Assembly: GCA_003242895.1 (NCBI GenBank)
Contig: QKMY01000053.1
Coordinates: 1 to 64,000, forward strand
Source of the DNA: Candidatus Margulisiibacteriota bacterium
GTDB lineage: Bacteria > Margulisbacteria > Riflemargulisbacteria > GWF2-39-127
DNA length: 64,000 nucleotides
Reading direction: 5' to 3'
Positions 8,259 through 15,393 of the stretch are shown piece after piece. Each line of letters begins with the position of its first letter. Positions within the stretch are counted from its first letter, which is position 1. The position numbers and the translations under genes are program-made. Below the pieces are notes generated by a model that ran no database searches, was not told where the DNA came from, and saw only the letters and a list, made by a program, of their open reading frames with translations.

Positions 8259-8535
8259 ATGTTGTCCGATGATAATATTCCAAAAAAAAATAAAGGAGCT
8301 ACAAATCTGGCTTATATAAAAGCCCGGTATGAGGAAGCTGCAGCGTGTTCCAATAAATGTAGATCATTGGAACAATATTTGGAGTAGAATTGATACTCTC
8401 AATATCGCTCAAGGAGAAGAAATAAAATACCCTTTGATCGATAATTACGTAGTCAATGTGTCTCATTCAGGAATGTTTTATGATCCTAAGATCCTAAAAA
8501 AAGTTAAGGAGTTGTATTTAAATGAAAATAACTAA
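8259..8535 (+). pseudogene. Orphan lipase-tail fragment B, frameshifted
   Basis: The fragment starts MLSDDNIPKKNKG and would continue into VDHWNNIWSRID and VSHSGMFYDPKILKK, matching VTKWNNIYSTID and VYHSGMLYNPDILKK of the main lipase. Compared with the intact copy at 11588-11860, four bases (CGTG) are inserted at about 8344-8347, shifting the frame. The downstream part can still be read from an ATG at 8329 (68 codons). It keeps the Asp and His but has no Ser elbow. Its end overlaps the next membrane gene by 14 bases. Confidence 0.7.
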
Positions 8536-8995
8536 AAATCGTATTTGGTTAAAGGGTTTCCTTTTTGTTTTATTTACATTTATTGCATATCATTTAATAC
8601 TTTTTAGTTGGTCTGACTATGATGGCGCTGCGTCATTGGATTTAATTAATTATATAAAAACTATTATTAGCGATTATAAATCATCTTTTAATTTTATTAA
8701 GATAAAAGTAGATTTTTTATCTCCTTTGGTAATATCTTTATTTATAATAGAAATAGATTTGTTAAATAATTATTTTTTTAAAAAGAACAAAGATGGGCTT
8801 TCAAAGAAGAATAAAAACAGGATTACTTTCAAACTTATTTTGTTTATATTAATATTTATTATATTTATATATTTTTGTGGACCGATTGTTTTTTACTTTT
8901 TTATCCAGGACTTTTTTAAATTTTTTGCTATAGCTAATATTGGTTTAGGCATTTTCTTTTGTTACCGAAAAGCGAAGAGCCTGAATCATAAATAA
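8522..8995 (+). CDS. Membrane protein of the WSNYD/CGPIVF family (copy 3)
   Basis: A 157-residue, strongly AT-rich gene. It keeps the family blocks as SWSDYDGAASLD (about residue 29) and IYFCGPIVFYF (about 122), with four predicted spans and a lysine/asparagine-rich loop at about 85-105. The start lies inside tail fragment B, whose AAGGAG serves as ribosome binding site. Corresponding copy after the segmental duplication is the gene at 11847. Candidate immunity protein by context. Confidence 0.7.
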   Translation: MKITKNRIWLKGFLFVLFTFIAYHLILFSWSDYDGAASLDLINYIKTIISDYKSSFNFIKIKVDFLSPLVISLFIIEIDLLNNYFFKKNKDGLSKKNKNRITFKLILFILIFIIFIYFCGPIVFYFFIQDFFKFFAIANIGLGIFFCYRKAKSLNHK

Positions 8996-9034
8996 CTTAT
9001 CAGATATTAAAGTAAATAGTAGATATGCCGGTGA

Positions 9035-9112
9035 ATAAAGATACTTCATGGCGGGATGTTTTATGAACCTACGGTTTTACGAAAAATAAAGGAGATATAT
9101 AATCATGACTAG
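9035..9112 (+). pseudogene. Orphan lipase-tail fragment C
   Basis: Twenty-five codons (LHGGMFYEPTVLRKIKEIY then NHD and stop) match the extreme C-terminus of the lipase; the His of the triad is kept in HGGM. Its nucleotide sequence is nearly the same as the end of tail H at 11790-11846. Upstream in this frame is a stop codon, so nothing more of the lipase remains. Its end overlaps the start of the next membrane gene by eight bases. Confidence 0.65.
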
Positions 9113-9551
9113 ATATAAAAAAGAAGTTATATTTTTTGTAAAAATATTTTTTATAAATTTTATATTGTTTAATATTATGTTATTTTTATGGTCAAATTAT
9201 GATGATGCGAAATCTCTTGATATAGTGGAATATATTAATGTGTTTTTTGGCGATTTAAAACAACATTTTTTTAAAATTTTTTTGGAATCACTGTTGTTTC
9301 CCTTAATTATTTCGATGTTTATTTTTGAGATTATACTAACAGGAAATAGATATTTCCTAGATAGCAACAAACTAACGAACCATCATGCCCGGTTAACTTT
9401 AAAAGTATTGCTGGCTACTCTGGGATTCTTATTAATTTATTTCTGTGGACCTATAGTTTTTTTTGTTGTGGTGCTGCCGTTTATTGTTGCTGTTACTGTA
9501 TTGTTGGCGATTCCTCTTGCCTCAAAAAGCTTAAAAAAGATTCCTGAATAA
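9105..9551 (+). CDS. Membrane protein of the WSNYD/CGPIVF family (copy 4)
   Basis: A 148-residue protein with LWSNYDDAKSLDIVEYI at about residue 28 and IYFCGPIVFFV near 115, and about four spans. Ribosome binding site GGAG at 9091 belongs to lipase-tail C. The N-terminal half is similar to copies 2 and 7 (MxxYKKEVIFFVKIFFI), the C-terminal half is different, as expected if family members diversify to match different toxins. Role inferred. Confidence 0.7.
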   Translation: MTRYKKEVIFFVKIFFINFILFNIMLFLWSNYDDAKSLDIVEYINVFFGDLKQHFFKIFLESLLFPLIISMFIFEIILTGNRYFLDSNKLTNHHARLTLKVLLATLGFLLIYFCGPIVFFVVVLPFIVAVTVLLAIPLASKSLKKIPE

Positions 9552-9558
9552 TGGCTAG

Positions 9559-9582
9559 GAGATATACGTAAATGGTCAATAA
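9559..9582 (+). pseudogene. Minimal lipase-tail fragment D
   Basis: Seven codons plus stop encode EIYVNGQ, identical to the last seven residues of the main lipase at 7039, and the nucleotides around them nearly match. The fragment overlaps the start of the following membrane gene exactly as the real lipase overlaps the gene at 7029. Only the ribosome binding site and tail remain. Confidence 0.55.
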
Positions 9583-10144
9583 AACTATTAATAATGTTTT
9601 TTTTGTAAGGTATACAAAGTCTATTGTAATTAACACTATTATAGTAGTTTTAGCATTTAATATCACACGCATAGTTACTGATGGGTTTTCGCTATATATC
9701 AGTTCACATATTAATGATTACAAAAATTTTGATGGTTTTTTTTACACAATTGAGATGGATTTTATTATTCCTTTTATCTTTTCATATTTTTTTATCAAGA
9801 TATATACTATGTTTTTATTGATTATTCCTGAATATAATAAAAAAGAAAGAAGTTCTACACTTAAAATACTGATGCAGGTTGTTTTATTGGTATTGGTGTT
9901 TTTGCTGTTTATGCTCGATCCTATTGTGATCAGCTTTTTGGCGTTAATAGTAATTATAAAGCCGGCAATAATTACTGATATTGTGTTTTTGGTTATCCTG
10001 GCAAGCCATCACAGGCTTATTAAACAGATATATGATGACCTTTTTGTGCCTTATAAGGGAATAAAGCCAATAGCTATAGCATGTTTATTCTTGATATATG
10101 TTATTTGTGGCGAATATCTGACTTGGGGAAGAGTGCAAATCTAA
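9572..10144 (+). CDS. Multi-pass membrane protein, divergent member of the array (copy 5)
   Basis: A 190-residue protein that lacks WSNYD but keeps a related layout: a block STLKILMQVVLLVL followed by LDPIVISFL where others have CGPIVF, and about four spans. Its first codons (MVNK...) and leader are like those of the gene at 7029, so it carries the same type of tail/start junction. Length also matches the 7029 product (189). Candidate immunity protein of a second subtype; no known family recognised. Confidence 0.65.
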   Translation: MVNKTINNVFFVRYTKSIVINTIIVVLAFNITRIVTDGFSLYISSHINDYKNFDGFFYTIEMDFIIPFIFSYFFIKIYTMFLLIIPEYNKKERSSTLKILMQVVLLVLVFLLFMLDPIVISFLALIVIIKPAIITDIVFLVILASHHRLIKQIYDDLFVPYKGIKPIAIACLFLIYVICGEYLTWGRVQI

Positions 10145-10163
10145 ATGTTGTTTACAAAATAAT

Positions 10164-10205
10164 ATCTTGGAGAAAATAAAGGAAATATATAATCATGATA
10201 ATTAG
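10164..10205 (+). pseudogene. Lipase-tail fragment E
   Basis: The frame ILEKIKEIYNHDN-stop matches the lipase C-terminus ILKKIKEIYVNGQ. It has no upstream homology and overlaps the next membrane gene's start at 10195, providing AAAGGAAAT as ribosome binding site. Recognised because this same junction occurs at every other member of the array. Confidence 0.55.
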
Positions 10206-10902
10206 AAAAAATAATTATTCAAATATTGAATTATTTATCAGAGAGCTATTCTTTATAATGGTTACACTGACATTATTCACATTTATCACTTATCATTTTA
10301 TTGTTTTTTTATCTTCATCGGTAAGTATCGTAGACCATATTAGCAGCAGGATCAATGAATATAAATTATATTTTCATCAGAGAATTTTTTTTGATTTAAT
10401 TGATCAAGATATTATTTTGCCAGCTATGATGTCAGTTATTCTGGTAAAAATAGTGATTATAAAGAAGATTAAAAAATGGAGTAGCTTAGAAGGAAAGCCT
10501 TTGGAATTAATAAAAAAAGATAGAGCTAAGAAGTTAGGGTTTAGAATAGTTCTTTATTTTCTCTCTATTTTTTTGATATCTGCGTTCGAACCGGTTTGGC
10601 TATTTGTTATTATTTTATCTTTGCTGTTTTGGACTAATTTAATGTTAGATATGTATTTAGTAATTTCGTCATTAATAAAAATTAATGAAATCGTTTGGCG
10701 AAAATACAACAAATATTCCTTGCTATTTCATAGAGTCAAAGATGACATTTTGAATTGCCAGGTAACTACGAAAATATTTTTTATCATGATAATAATTATT
10801 ATTTTGTTCGGAGAACATATCGTATGGTATCGATTAAATCAATCCTATAACAATACCATTAACATGATATTTAGATGTAGCTATGTTTACAGTTTACACT
10901 GA
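10195..10902 (+). CDS. Multi-pass membrane protein, longest member of the array (copy 6)
   Basis: A 235-residue protein with about four to five spans. A region near residues 75-90 (ILPAMMSVILVKI) resembles the equivalent region in copies 2, 4 and 5 (LPMMIAVIFF, FPLIISMFIF, IPFIFSYFFIKI). The C-terminus carries an additional span (IIIIILFGEHIVWYRLNQ) also seen at the end of copy 5 (GEYLTWGRVQ). Copies 5 and 6 thus form a longer subtype. Very AT-rich. Function inferred from context only. Confidence 0.65.
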   Translation: MIIRKNNYSNIELFIRELFFIMVTLTLFTFITYHFIVFLSSSVSIVDHISSRINEYKLYFHQRIFFDLIDQDIILPAMMSVILVKIVIIKKIKKWSSLEGKPLELIKKDRAKKLGFRIVLYFLSIFLISAFEPVWLFVIILSLLFWTNLMLDMYLVISSLIKINEIVWRKYNKYSLLFHRVKDDILNCQVTTKIFFIMIIIIILFGEHIVWYRLNQSYNNTINMIFRCSYVYSLH

Positions 10903-10945
10903 TATCCTCAAAAAAATAAAGGAGATATCCGTAAATGGCCAATGA
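10898..10945 (+). pseudogene. Lipase-tail fragment F with truncated immunity start
   Basis: The frame DILKKIKEISVNGQ-stop repeats the last residues of the main lipase with one change, and the DNA is almost identical to 6996-7040. As in the original, an ATG (10935) opens inside it with the same first codons as the gene at 7029 (MAN). That second frame ends after 33 codons at 11036, so the membrane gene that once followed has been deleted and the sequence runs straight into tail G. Confidence 0.6.
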
Positions 10946-10986
10946 TTACCTACTCCTGGCGCCTGATATGACGCCTATGATATTGA

Positions 10987-11073
10987 TTGATCAAAAATTA
11001 TCAGATAAATGTGCCACGCAGCGGTATGTTTTGTGATACCCAAATATTAAATAGAATTAAGGAGATATATTAA
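10987..11073 (+). pseudogene. Lipase-tail fragment G, catalytic His lost
   Basis: The frame reads NYQINVPRSGMFCDTQIL and then NRIKEIY, matching tail A (NYQINMPHSGMFYDTQIL). The codon for the triad His has become CGC (Arg) and Tyr has become Cys, so this remnant is decaying. Its stop TAA shares one base with the ATG of the next membrane gene (TAATG). Confidence 0.6.
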
Positions 11074-11522
11074 TGCATAGATACAGAAAAAAAATTATGC
11101 TTTTTATGAAAATTTTCTTTATAACTCTGATTATTTACCATTTCATAATGTATTTATGGTCAAATTATGAAGATTCGATTAAGCCATTAGAATTGGCTGT
11201 GTATGCTCGTATTTTTTGGGGAGATTTAAAGAATTTTTCAATAGCTTTTATTTTTTCAAATATTATGCTTCCTTTAATGATAGCTCTGGTAGTTTTTCAA
11301 AGAATAATTATTAAAAGAGCTTATGATGATATAAAAAAAAGATCGATTAAAAAAAAGGTCGTAAAACTTATATTTTTTATTGGAGGATTAGTATTTATTT
11401 ATCTGAGTGGGCCAATAGTATTTTGTCTTATAGGTATTCCTATTATTATTTTAGCTGCTATGTTTTCAATAGGTTTATTCCTTAAGCATTTGAGTAATAA
11501 AGTCGGGATGAAAAATGGTTAA
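11073..11522 (+). CDS. Membrane protein of the WSNYD family (copy 7)
   Basis: A 149-residue close paralogue of the gene at 7751: both have IIYHFxMYLWSNY, the GDxKxFS region and the same C-terminus (LIGIPIIILAAMFSI). The second block is IYLSGPIVFCL, with Ser for Cys. RBS AAGGAG at 11059-11064. The pair arose by duplication of a block of about 0.9 kb (see findings). Candidate immunity protein. Confidence 0.72.
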   Translation: MHRYRKKIMLFMKIFFITLIIYHFIMYLWSNYEDSIKPLELAVYARIFWGDLKNFSIAFIFSNIMLPLMIALVVFQRIIIKRAYDDIKKRSIKKKVVKLIFFIGGLVFIYLSGPIVFCLIGIPIIILAAMFSIGLFLKHLSNKVGMKNG

Positions 11523-11587
11523 TTGTATTGTTGGGGGGCCAATTGTTTTCGCATAAACAAACGAAGGCTCGACATTAATATACTGGA

Positions 11588-11860
11588 ATGTTGTCCGATG
11601 ATAATATTCCAAAAAAAAATAAAGGAGCTACAAATCTGGCTTATATAAAAGCCCGGTATGAGGAAGCTGCAGTTCCAATAAATGTAGATCATTGGAACAA
11701 TATCTGGAGTTGGATTGATATTGTAAATATTGCTCAAGGAGAAGCAATAAATTATCCGTTAATAAATAACTATATTATTAATACCTTCCATGGCGGGATG
11801 TTTTATGAGCCTACGGTTTTACGAAAAATAAAGGAGATATATTTAAATGATAATATCTAG
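11588..11860 (+). pseudogene. Orphan lipase-tail fragment H, longest intact tail
   Basis: An open frame of 90 codons from ATG 11588. It covers the last part of a lipase domain: VDHWNNIWSWID with the Asp, then FHGGMFYEPTVLRKIKEIY with the His, aligned with VTKWNNIYSTID and VYHSGMLYNPDILKKIKEIY in the main protein. It has no Ser elbow and no good ribosome binding site, so it is unlikely to act alone; it may serve as a donor for recombination. It overlaps the next gene by 14 bases. Confidence 0.65.
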
Positions 11861-12311
11861 AAAGGTGATATGGCTAAAAATTTTATTCATATTAGTATTT
11901 ATTTTCTTACTATATCAATTACTATTATTTGGTTGGTCCAATTATGACTCAATCAAACCCCTAGATCTAAAAGAATATATAACCACCTTGTTTAGAGATT
12001 TTAAGTTGCATTTTAATCGATATTCTTTGTTGTGGTATTTTATTAATCCGATAATCATTTCATTAGCTGTTATAGAAGGATATTTTATTCAATTGAAAAA
12101 AATATTTCTTATAGAAGAGAAATTAGATTGCAATAATTATTTATTACTAAAAATATTATTAGTTTTATTGGTAATTACTGTAATTATATATTTACTCGGG
12201 CCGTTTTCTTTTTTAATTATAATGCCATTGTTTGCGGTTTCTTTTATTACAGTAAATATTATTATCTTTCTGGCTTTTTGCATAAAAAAATGCTTTAAAT
12301 TAAAGAAATAA
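11847..12311 (+). CDS. Membrane protein of the WSNYD family (copy 8, last of array)
   Basis: A 154-residue protein with GWSNYDSIKPLDLKEYI at about residue 28, IISLAVIEGYF near 72 and IYLLGPFSFLI near 110, four predicted spans and a basic C-terminus. RBS AAAGGAG is part of tail H. It is the last recognisable member; the array ends at 12311 and is followed by gene debris. Candidate immunity protein by context. Confidence 0.7.
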   Translation: MIISRKVIWLKILFILVFIFLLYQLLLFGWSNYDSIKPLDLKEYITTLFRDFKLHFNRYSLLWYFINPIIISLAVIEGYFIQLKKIFLIEEKLDCNNYLLLKILLVLLVITVIIYLLGPFSFLIIMPLFAVSFITVNIIIFLAFCIKKCFKLKK

Positions 12312-12312
12312 T

Positions 12313-12509
12313 GATCTTACCCCGAAAAACTGGACACGCCGAAATGGGAAATTAATGTGAGCAGAATAAAGCAGATATGAAAATAAATACTGCGACATTA
12401 TTACAAGATGGAAGGGTGCTGATTGCCGGAGCAAGATCAACCCCAAAAAACTGGACAGTTTCAATCTGAATTACCTGGACAGCATGAATCTGAATCCCAT
12501 GGACACCAC
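12313..12509. mobile_element. Possible transposon-end remnants
   Basis: Two similar 24-26-base stretches (12313-12337 and 12435-12457) share the pattern GATC..ACCCC.AAAAACTGGACA, and CTGGACAG and ATGGACACC recur at 12473 and 12499. CCCCAAAAAACTGGAC resembles the termini of IS3-type elements as I recall them. No transposase gene is present, so at most the ends or a small non-autonomous element remain. This is tentative. Confidence 0.3.
12377..12469 (+). pseudogene. Kelch-repeat protein fragment
   Basis: Thirty codons contain TATLLQDGRVLIAG, the typical inner strand motif of bacterial Kelch/galactose-oxidase-like repeats (A-x-L-L-x-DGRVL-x-AGG). The frame is then lost in the ACTGGACA repeat and ends at 12469. 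No further Kelch units are present nearby, so this is debris of a larger gene. Confidence 0.45.
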
Positions 12510-12546
12510 ATCTGAAATGCCTTTTTCTCCACTTGCAAAAAAGTAG

Positions 12547-12574
12547 TTGCTTAAATATATATTTCTGCTAAAAT
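12547..12574 (+). promoter_or_regulatory. Possible sigma-70 promoter for the exopolysaccharide operon
   Basis: TTGCTT (12547-12552), 16 bases, then TAAAAT (12569-12574), in AT-rich sequence about 75 bases upstream of the first glycosyltransferase. A second TATAAT at 12601 lacks a good -35. Sequence match only. Confidence 0.35.
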
Positions 12575-12649
12575 GCATTCCGCATTCAATAGTAGAATAT
12601 TATAATATAATGTATAAATGAACTACTGACTGCTTTGGGAAAAGGTTGT

Positions 12650-13939
12650 ATGAATAATAACTTAAAAAATAATAAAACAGACAAGCTGCGTGTTGCGGTC
12701 CATGATTACGGCGGACATCCTTTTTCTTTTGATCTGAGTGAATGCTTAAGCGAGAAGGGGTACAAAGTTCTCTACATTTATACTTCATCCTGTAAAAGCC
12801 CTAATGCACAGATGAAGAAACGCCATTCGTTATTCAAAGTCAAAAACATAGTGTGCCAGGAAGTGAAAAAAGAATTATTTCTGCTTCGTTTTTTCCAAGA
12901 GAGTACCTATGGAGATAAAGTCGTATCTTTGTTGAGAAAATGGAAGCCTGATTTGATAATTTCATCGACTACGCCGCTTTTTGCCCAACGAAAAATTTCG
13001 AAATGGGCTAAGAAAAGTGATGTGCAATCGATTTTTTGGTTCCAGGACATTATCAGTATAGCTGCAAAAAGGATATTGCCATTGCGGATTGGGATGATGG
13101 GCAAATGGATCGCACTTTGGATGGAGCGAATGGAGATGAAAGTCGTCCATCGTTCAAAAGCTGTTGTTACCATTTCTGAAGATTTTAATGAAGTATTGAG
13201 AAAGTGGAACGTAGCCGAGGGTAAAGTGGTTACAATTCCTAACTGGGCTGTTATAAAAAAACTTCCTGTTAAAGATAAGACGAATCCATGGGCGTGCAAG
13301 CATGGGCTCAGTAATAAGTTCTGTTTCCTTTATTCCGGGACGCTTGGTATGAAACATAATCCCGAGCTGCTTCTTAAGCTCGCCTTACATTTCAAGAATG
13401 ATAGAGATGTCCGTATCATAGTTGTCTCAGAAAAAATGGGAGCCGAATGGCTAAAAATAAAGAAGGTAGATTATCAATTAGATAACCTTATAATATTTAA
13501 TTTCCAGCCGTTTGATAGTTTCCCTGAGGTACTTGCAACGGCTGATGTGCTTATTTCCATCCTTAATAAGGATGCCAGTGAATTCTGCGTCCCTTCAAAA
13601 GTCTTGAGTTATTTATGTGCAGCTCGTCCCTTGCTTCTGGCTGTTTCCAAAGAGAACCTTGTTGCAAAAATTGTTTCACAGAACCAGGCAGGTATTGTTG
13701 TCTATCCTGAAGATATCGATTCTTTTCTTGCGGCAGCTCAGCGGTTAAGACTGGATAATTCCTTAAGGGATACCATGGCTAGAAATGGAAGATTATATGC
13801 CGAAAAAACTTTTGACAGGCAGAAGATCTCTCTCCGGTTCGAATTGATTATTAATCAGCTGCTGGATAGACCAGATACTGATCACATTGAAGAACCCCGG
13901 GTTTCCGCTAATATTCCTGTATATGGTAAGGCAACATGA
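12650..13939 (+). CDS. GT4-family glycosyltransferase, WcaI-like
   Basis: The product (about 429 residues) has the two-domain GT-B layout. The N-terminal domain has a GGHPFSFDLSECL loop. The C-terminal nucleotide-sugar domain has FLYSGTLGMKHNPELLL near residue 230 and the acceptor/donor region EFCVPSKVLSYLCAARPLL near 310, as in WcaI-type glycosyltransferases of exopolysaccharide clusters. It would add a sugar to a lipid-linked repeat unit at the cytoplasmic face. The ATG at 12650 follows AAAAGG; an upstream TTG at 12635 has no ribosome binding site. It overlaps the flippase gene by four bases. Sugar specificity is unknown. Confidence 0.85.
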   Translation: MNNNLKNNKTDKLRVAVHDYGGHPFSFDLSECLSEKGYKVLYIYTSSCKSPNAQMKKRHSLFKVKNIVCQEVKKELFLLRFFQESTYGDKVVSLLRKWKPDLIISSTTPLFAQRKISKWAKKSDVQSIFWFQDIISIAAKRILPLRIGMMGKWIALWMERMEMKVVHRSKAVVTISEDFNEVLRKWNVAEGKVVTIPNWAVIKKLPVKDKTNPWACKHGLSNKFCFLYSGTLGMKHNPELLLKLALHFKNDRDVRIIVVSEKMGAEWLKIKKVDYQLDNLIIFNFQPFDSFPEVLATADVLISILNKDASEFCVPSKVLSYLCAARPLLLAVSKENLVAKIVSQNQAGIVVYPEDIDSFLAAAQRLRLDNSLRDTMARNGRLYAEKTFDRQKISLRFELIINQLLDRPDTDHIEEPRVSANIPVYGKAT

Positions 13940-15393
13940 CCGGTGTGCCGGAGCAGCAATCACTCGTCCGGCGACTCATGTACGGGGTCGGGGCTAATGC
14001 TTTCGGACAGATTATCACAATTATAATTCAGATTGTCAGTGTTCCGGTTTTTCTTGGTTTTTGGGGTATTAATCTTTATGGAGAATGGTTGGTCCTCAGT
14101 GCTATCCCTTCGTATTTATCTTTGAGCGATATCGGGTTCGGTAGTGTTGCGGGGAACGAAATGATTATGCTTGTTGCTCGTGGCGAGAGGAAAAAAGCTC
14201 TGTCCGTATTCCAATCTTCCTGGGTGCTCATTTCGGGTATCTCTATGATTATCATACTGTGTTCAGTGCTGGTTATGAAGTTGTTCCCGCTAGGACCGGT
14301 TTTTCATATAAAAATCATGTCGGCATATGATATTCAATTTGTCCTGTTTTTTCTGATGCTTCAAATTCTTGTGAGTTTGCAAATCGTTCTTATGGCTGCC
14401 GCTTACCGGGCTGAAAAAAAATACGCCAAAGGAATCTTTATTCTCAATACTATAAGGTTTTCTGCCTTTTTCGCTTTAACCCTTGCTGTTATCAATGGTG
14501 CTCAACCTCCATATGCTGCCCTGATTTTCTTTTCGGTTATGGCTATTGGCGCTGTCGGGATGTACCTCAATCTTCGCAGGTCGTATTCGTGGGTAAGCTT
14601 CGGATTTGGCGCTGCAAGATTATCTATTGTCAAAGAATTTGTTAAACCGGCTTTCTGGTTCATGGCTTTTCCAGCTGGGCAGATTATTACGCTTCAGGGT
14701 ATGGTTATCGCCATAAATATTGTTCTCGGACCGGTCGCGGCAGTTATCTTTTCTACTATACGTACTGTTACCCGGTTGGCTTTTCAGACGATGAACATAT
14801 TGGTTAATTCTATTAGCCCTGAGATTTCCATGGCGTTCGGAAATGGAAATATACCGCTGGTACGTTATCTTCACCGTCGTATTTTTCAAGCTTCTTTCTG
14901 GGGGGTCGCTTTTATGGTCTCTGTGCTCTCGTTTTCCGGGCAGTACCTTATACAGTTCTGGACAAGAGGTCGGGTATCTGCTGACCACTCGTTTATTCTC
15001 CTTATGCTTCTTGCCATTTTGGTTAACGCTTTGTGGTATGTAAGTTCTTCGGTTCAGTTGTCAATTAACAAACATCAGCGAGTTGCTCTACGGTATTTGT
15101 TTACCTCGGTCTCATCAATTTGTGCGGCAATTGTGCTTATGAAGTTTATGGGCCTTCATGGGGTAGCTTTTGCTATTCTGTCAGCTGATATAGTGATGAC
15201 TGTCTTTGTGATGAAGGAGTCGCTTTTACTTACACAAGATACGTTATATGAGTTTGCGAAATGTGTTAATAAGCCGCCGATAGCTATTATCGTTAGCAAA
15301 GTAAAGCAAACCGGGTTGCTTGTACTTTTTTCTTTAAAGAAGAACGTTAATCCGGGTGCTAAGCTCGCTCCTGTGCAGGAGAGTAAATTATGA
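13936..15393 (+). CDS. Wzx-like polysaccharide flippase
   Basis: A 485-residue integral membrane protein with about 12 hydrophobic spans and the N-terminal block GVGANAFGQIITI...VFLGFWGINLYGEWLVL typical of the polysaccharide transporter branch of the MOP superfamily. It would flip undecaprenyl-linked repeat units across the inner membrane. The start ATG overlaps the preceding glycosyltransferase (4 bases), and its end overlaps the polymerase gene (4 bases), so translation is coupled. Confidence 0.88.
   Translation: MTGVPEQQSLVRRLMYGVGANAFGQIITIIIQIVSVPVFLGFWGINLYGEWLVLSAIPSYLSLSDIGFGSVAGNEMIMLVARGERKKALSVFQSSWVLISGISMIIILCSVLVMKLFPLGPVFHIKIMSAYDIQFVLFFLMLQILVSLQIVLMAAAYRAEKKYAKGIFILNTIRFSAFFALTLAVINGAQPPYAALIFFSVMAIGAVGMYLNLRRSYSWVSFGFGAARLSIVKEFVKPAFWFMAFPAGQIITLQGMVIAINIVLGPVAAVIFSTIRTVTRLAFQTMNILVNSISPEISMAFGNGNIPLVRYLHRRIFQASFWGVAFMVSVLSFSGQYLIQFWTRGRVSADHSFILLMLLAILVNALWYVSSSVQLSINKHQRVALRYLFTSVSSICAAIVLMKFMGLHGVAFAILSADIVMTVFVMKESLLLTQDTLYEFAKCVNKPPIAIIVSKVKQTGLLVLFSLKKNVNPGAKLAPVQESKL

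Noticed and set aside
7600-11860. Repeats of the lipase array read as a CRISPR or simple tandem repeat
   Set aside because: Repeat units are of very different length, lie in a fixed reading frame, and always precede a membrane gene. There is no spacer regularity and no cas gene.
7600-12311. Membrane genes as holins or phage genes
   Set aside because: No phage structural, lysis-enzyme or integrase genes are near. The link to lipase tails explains the array better.
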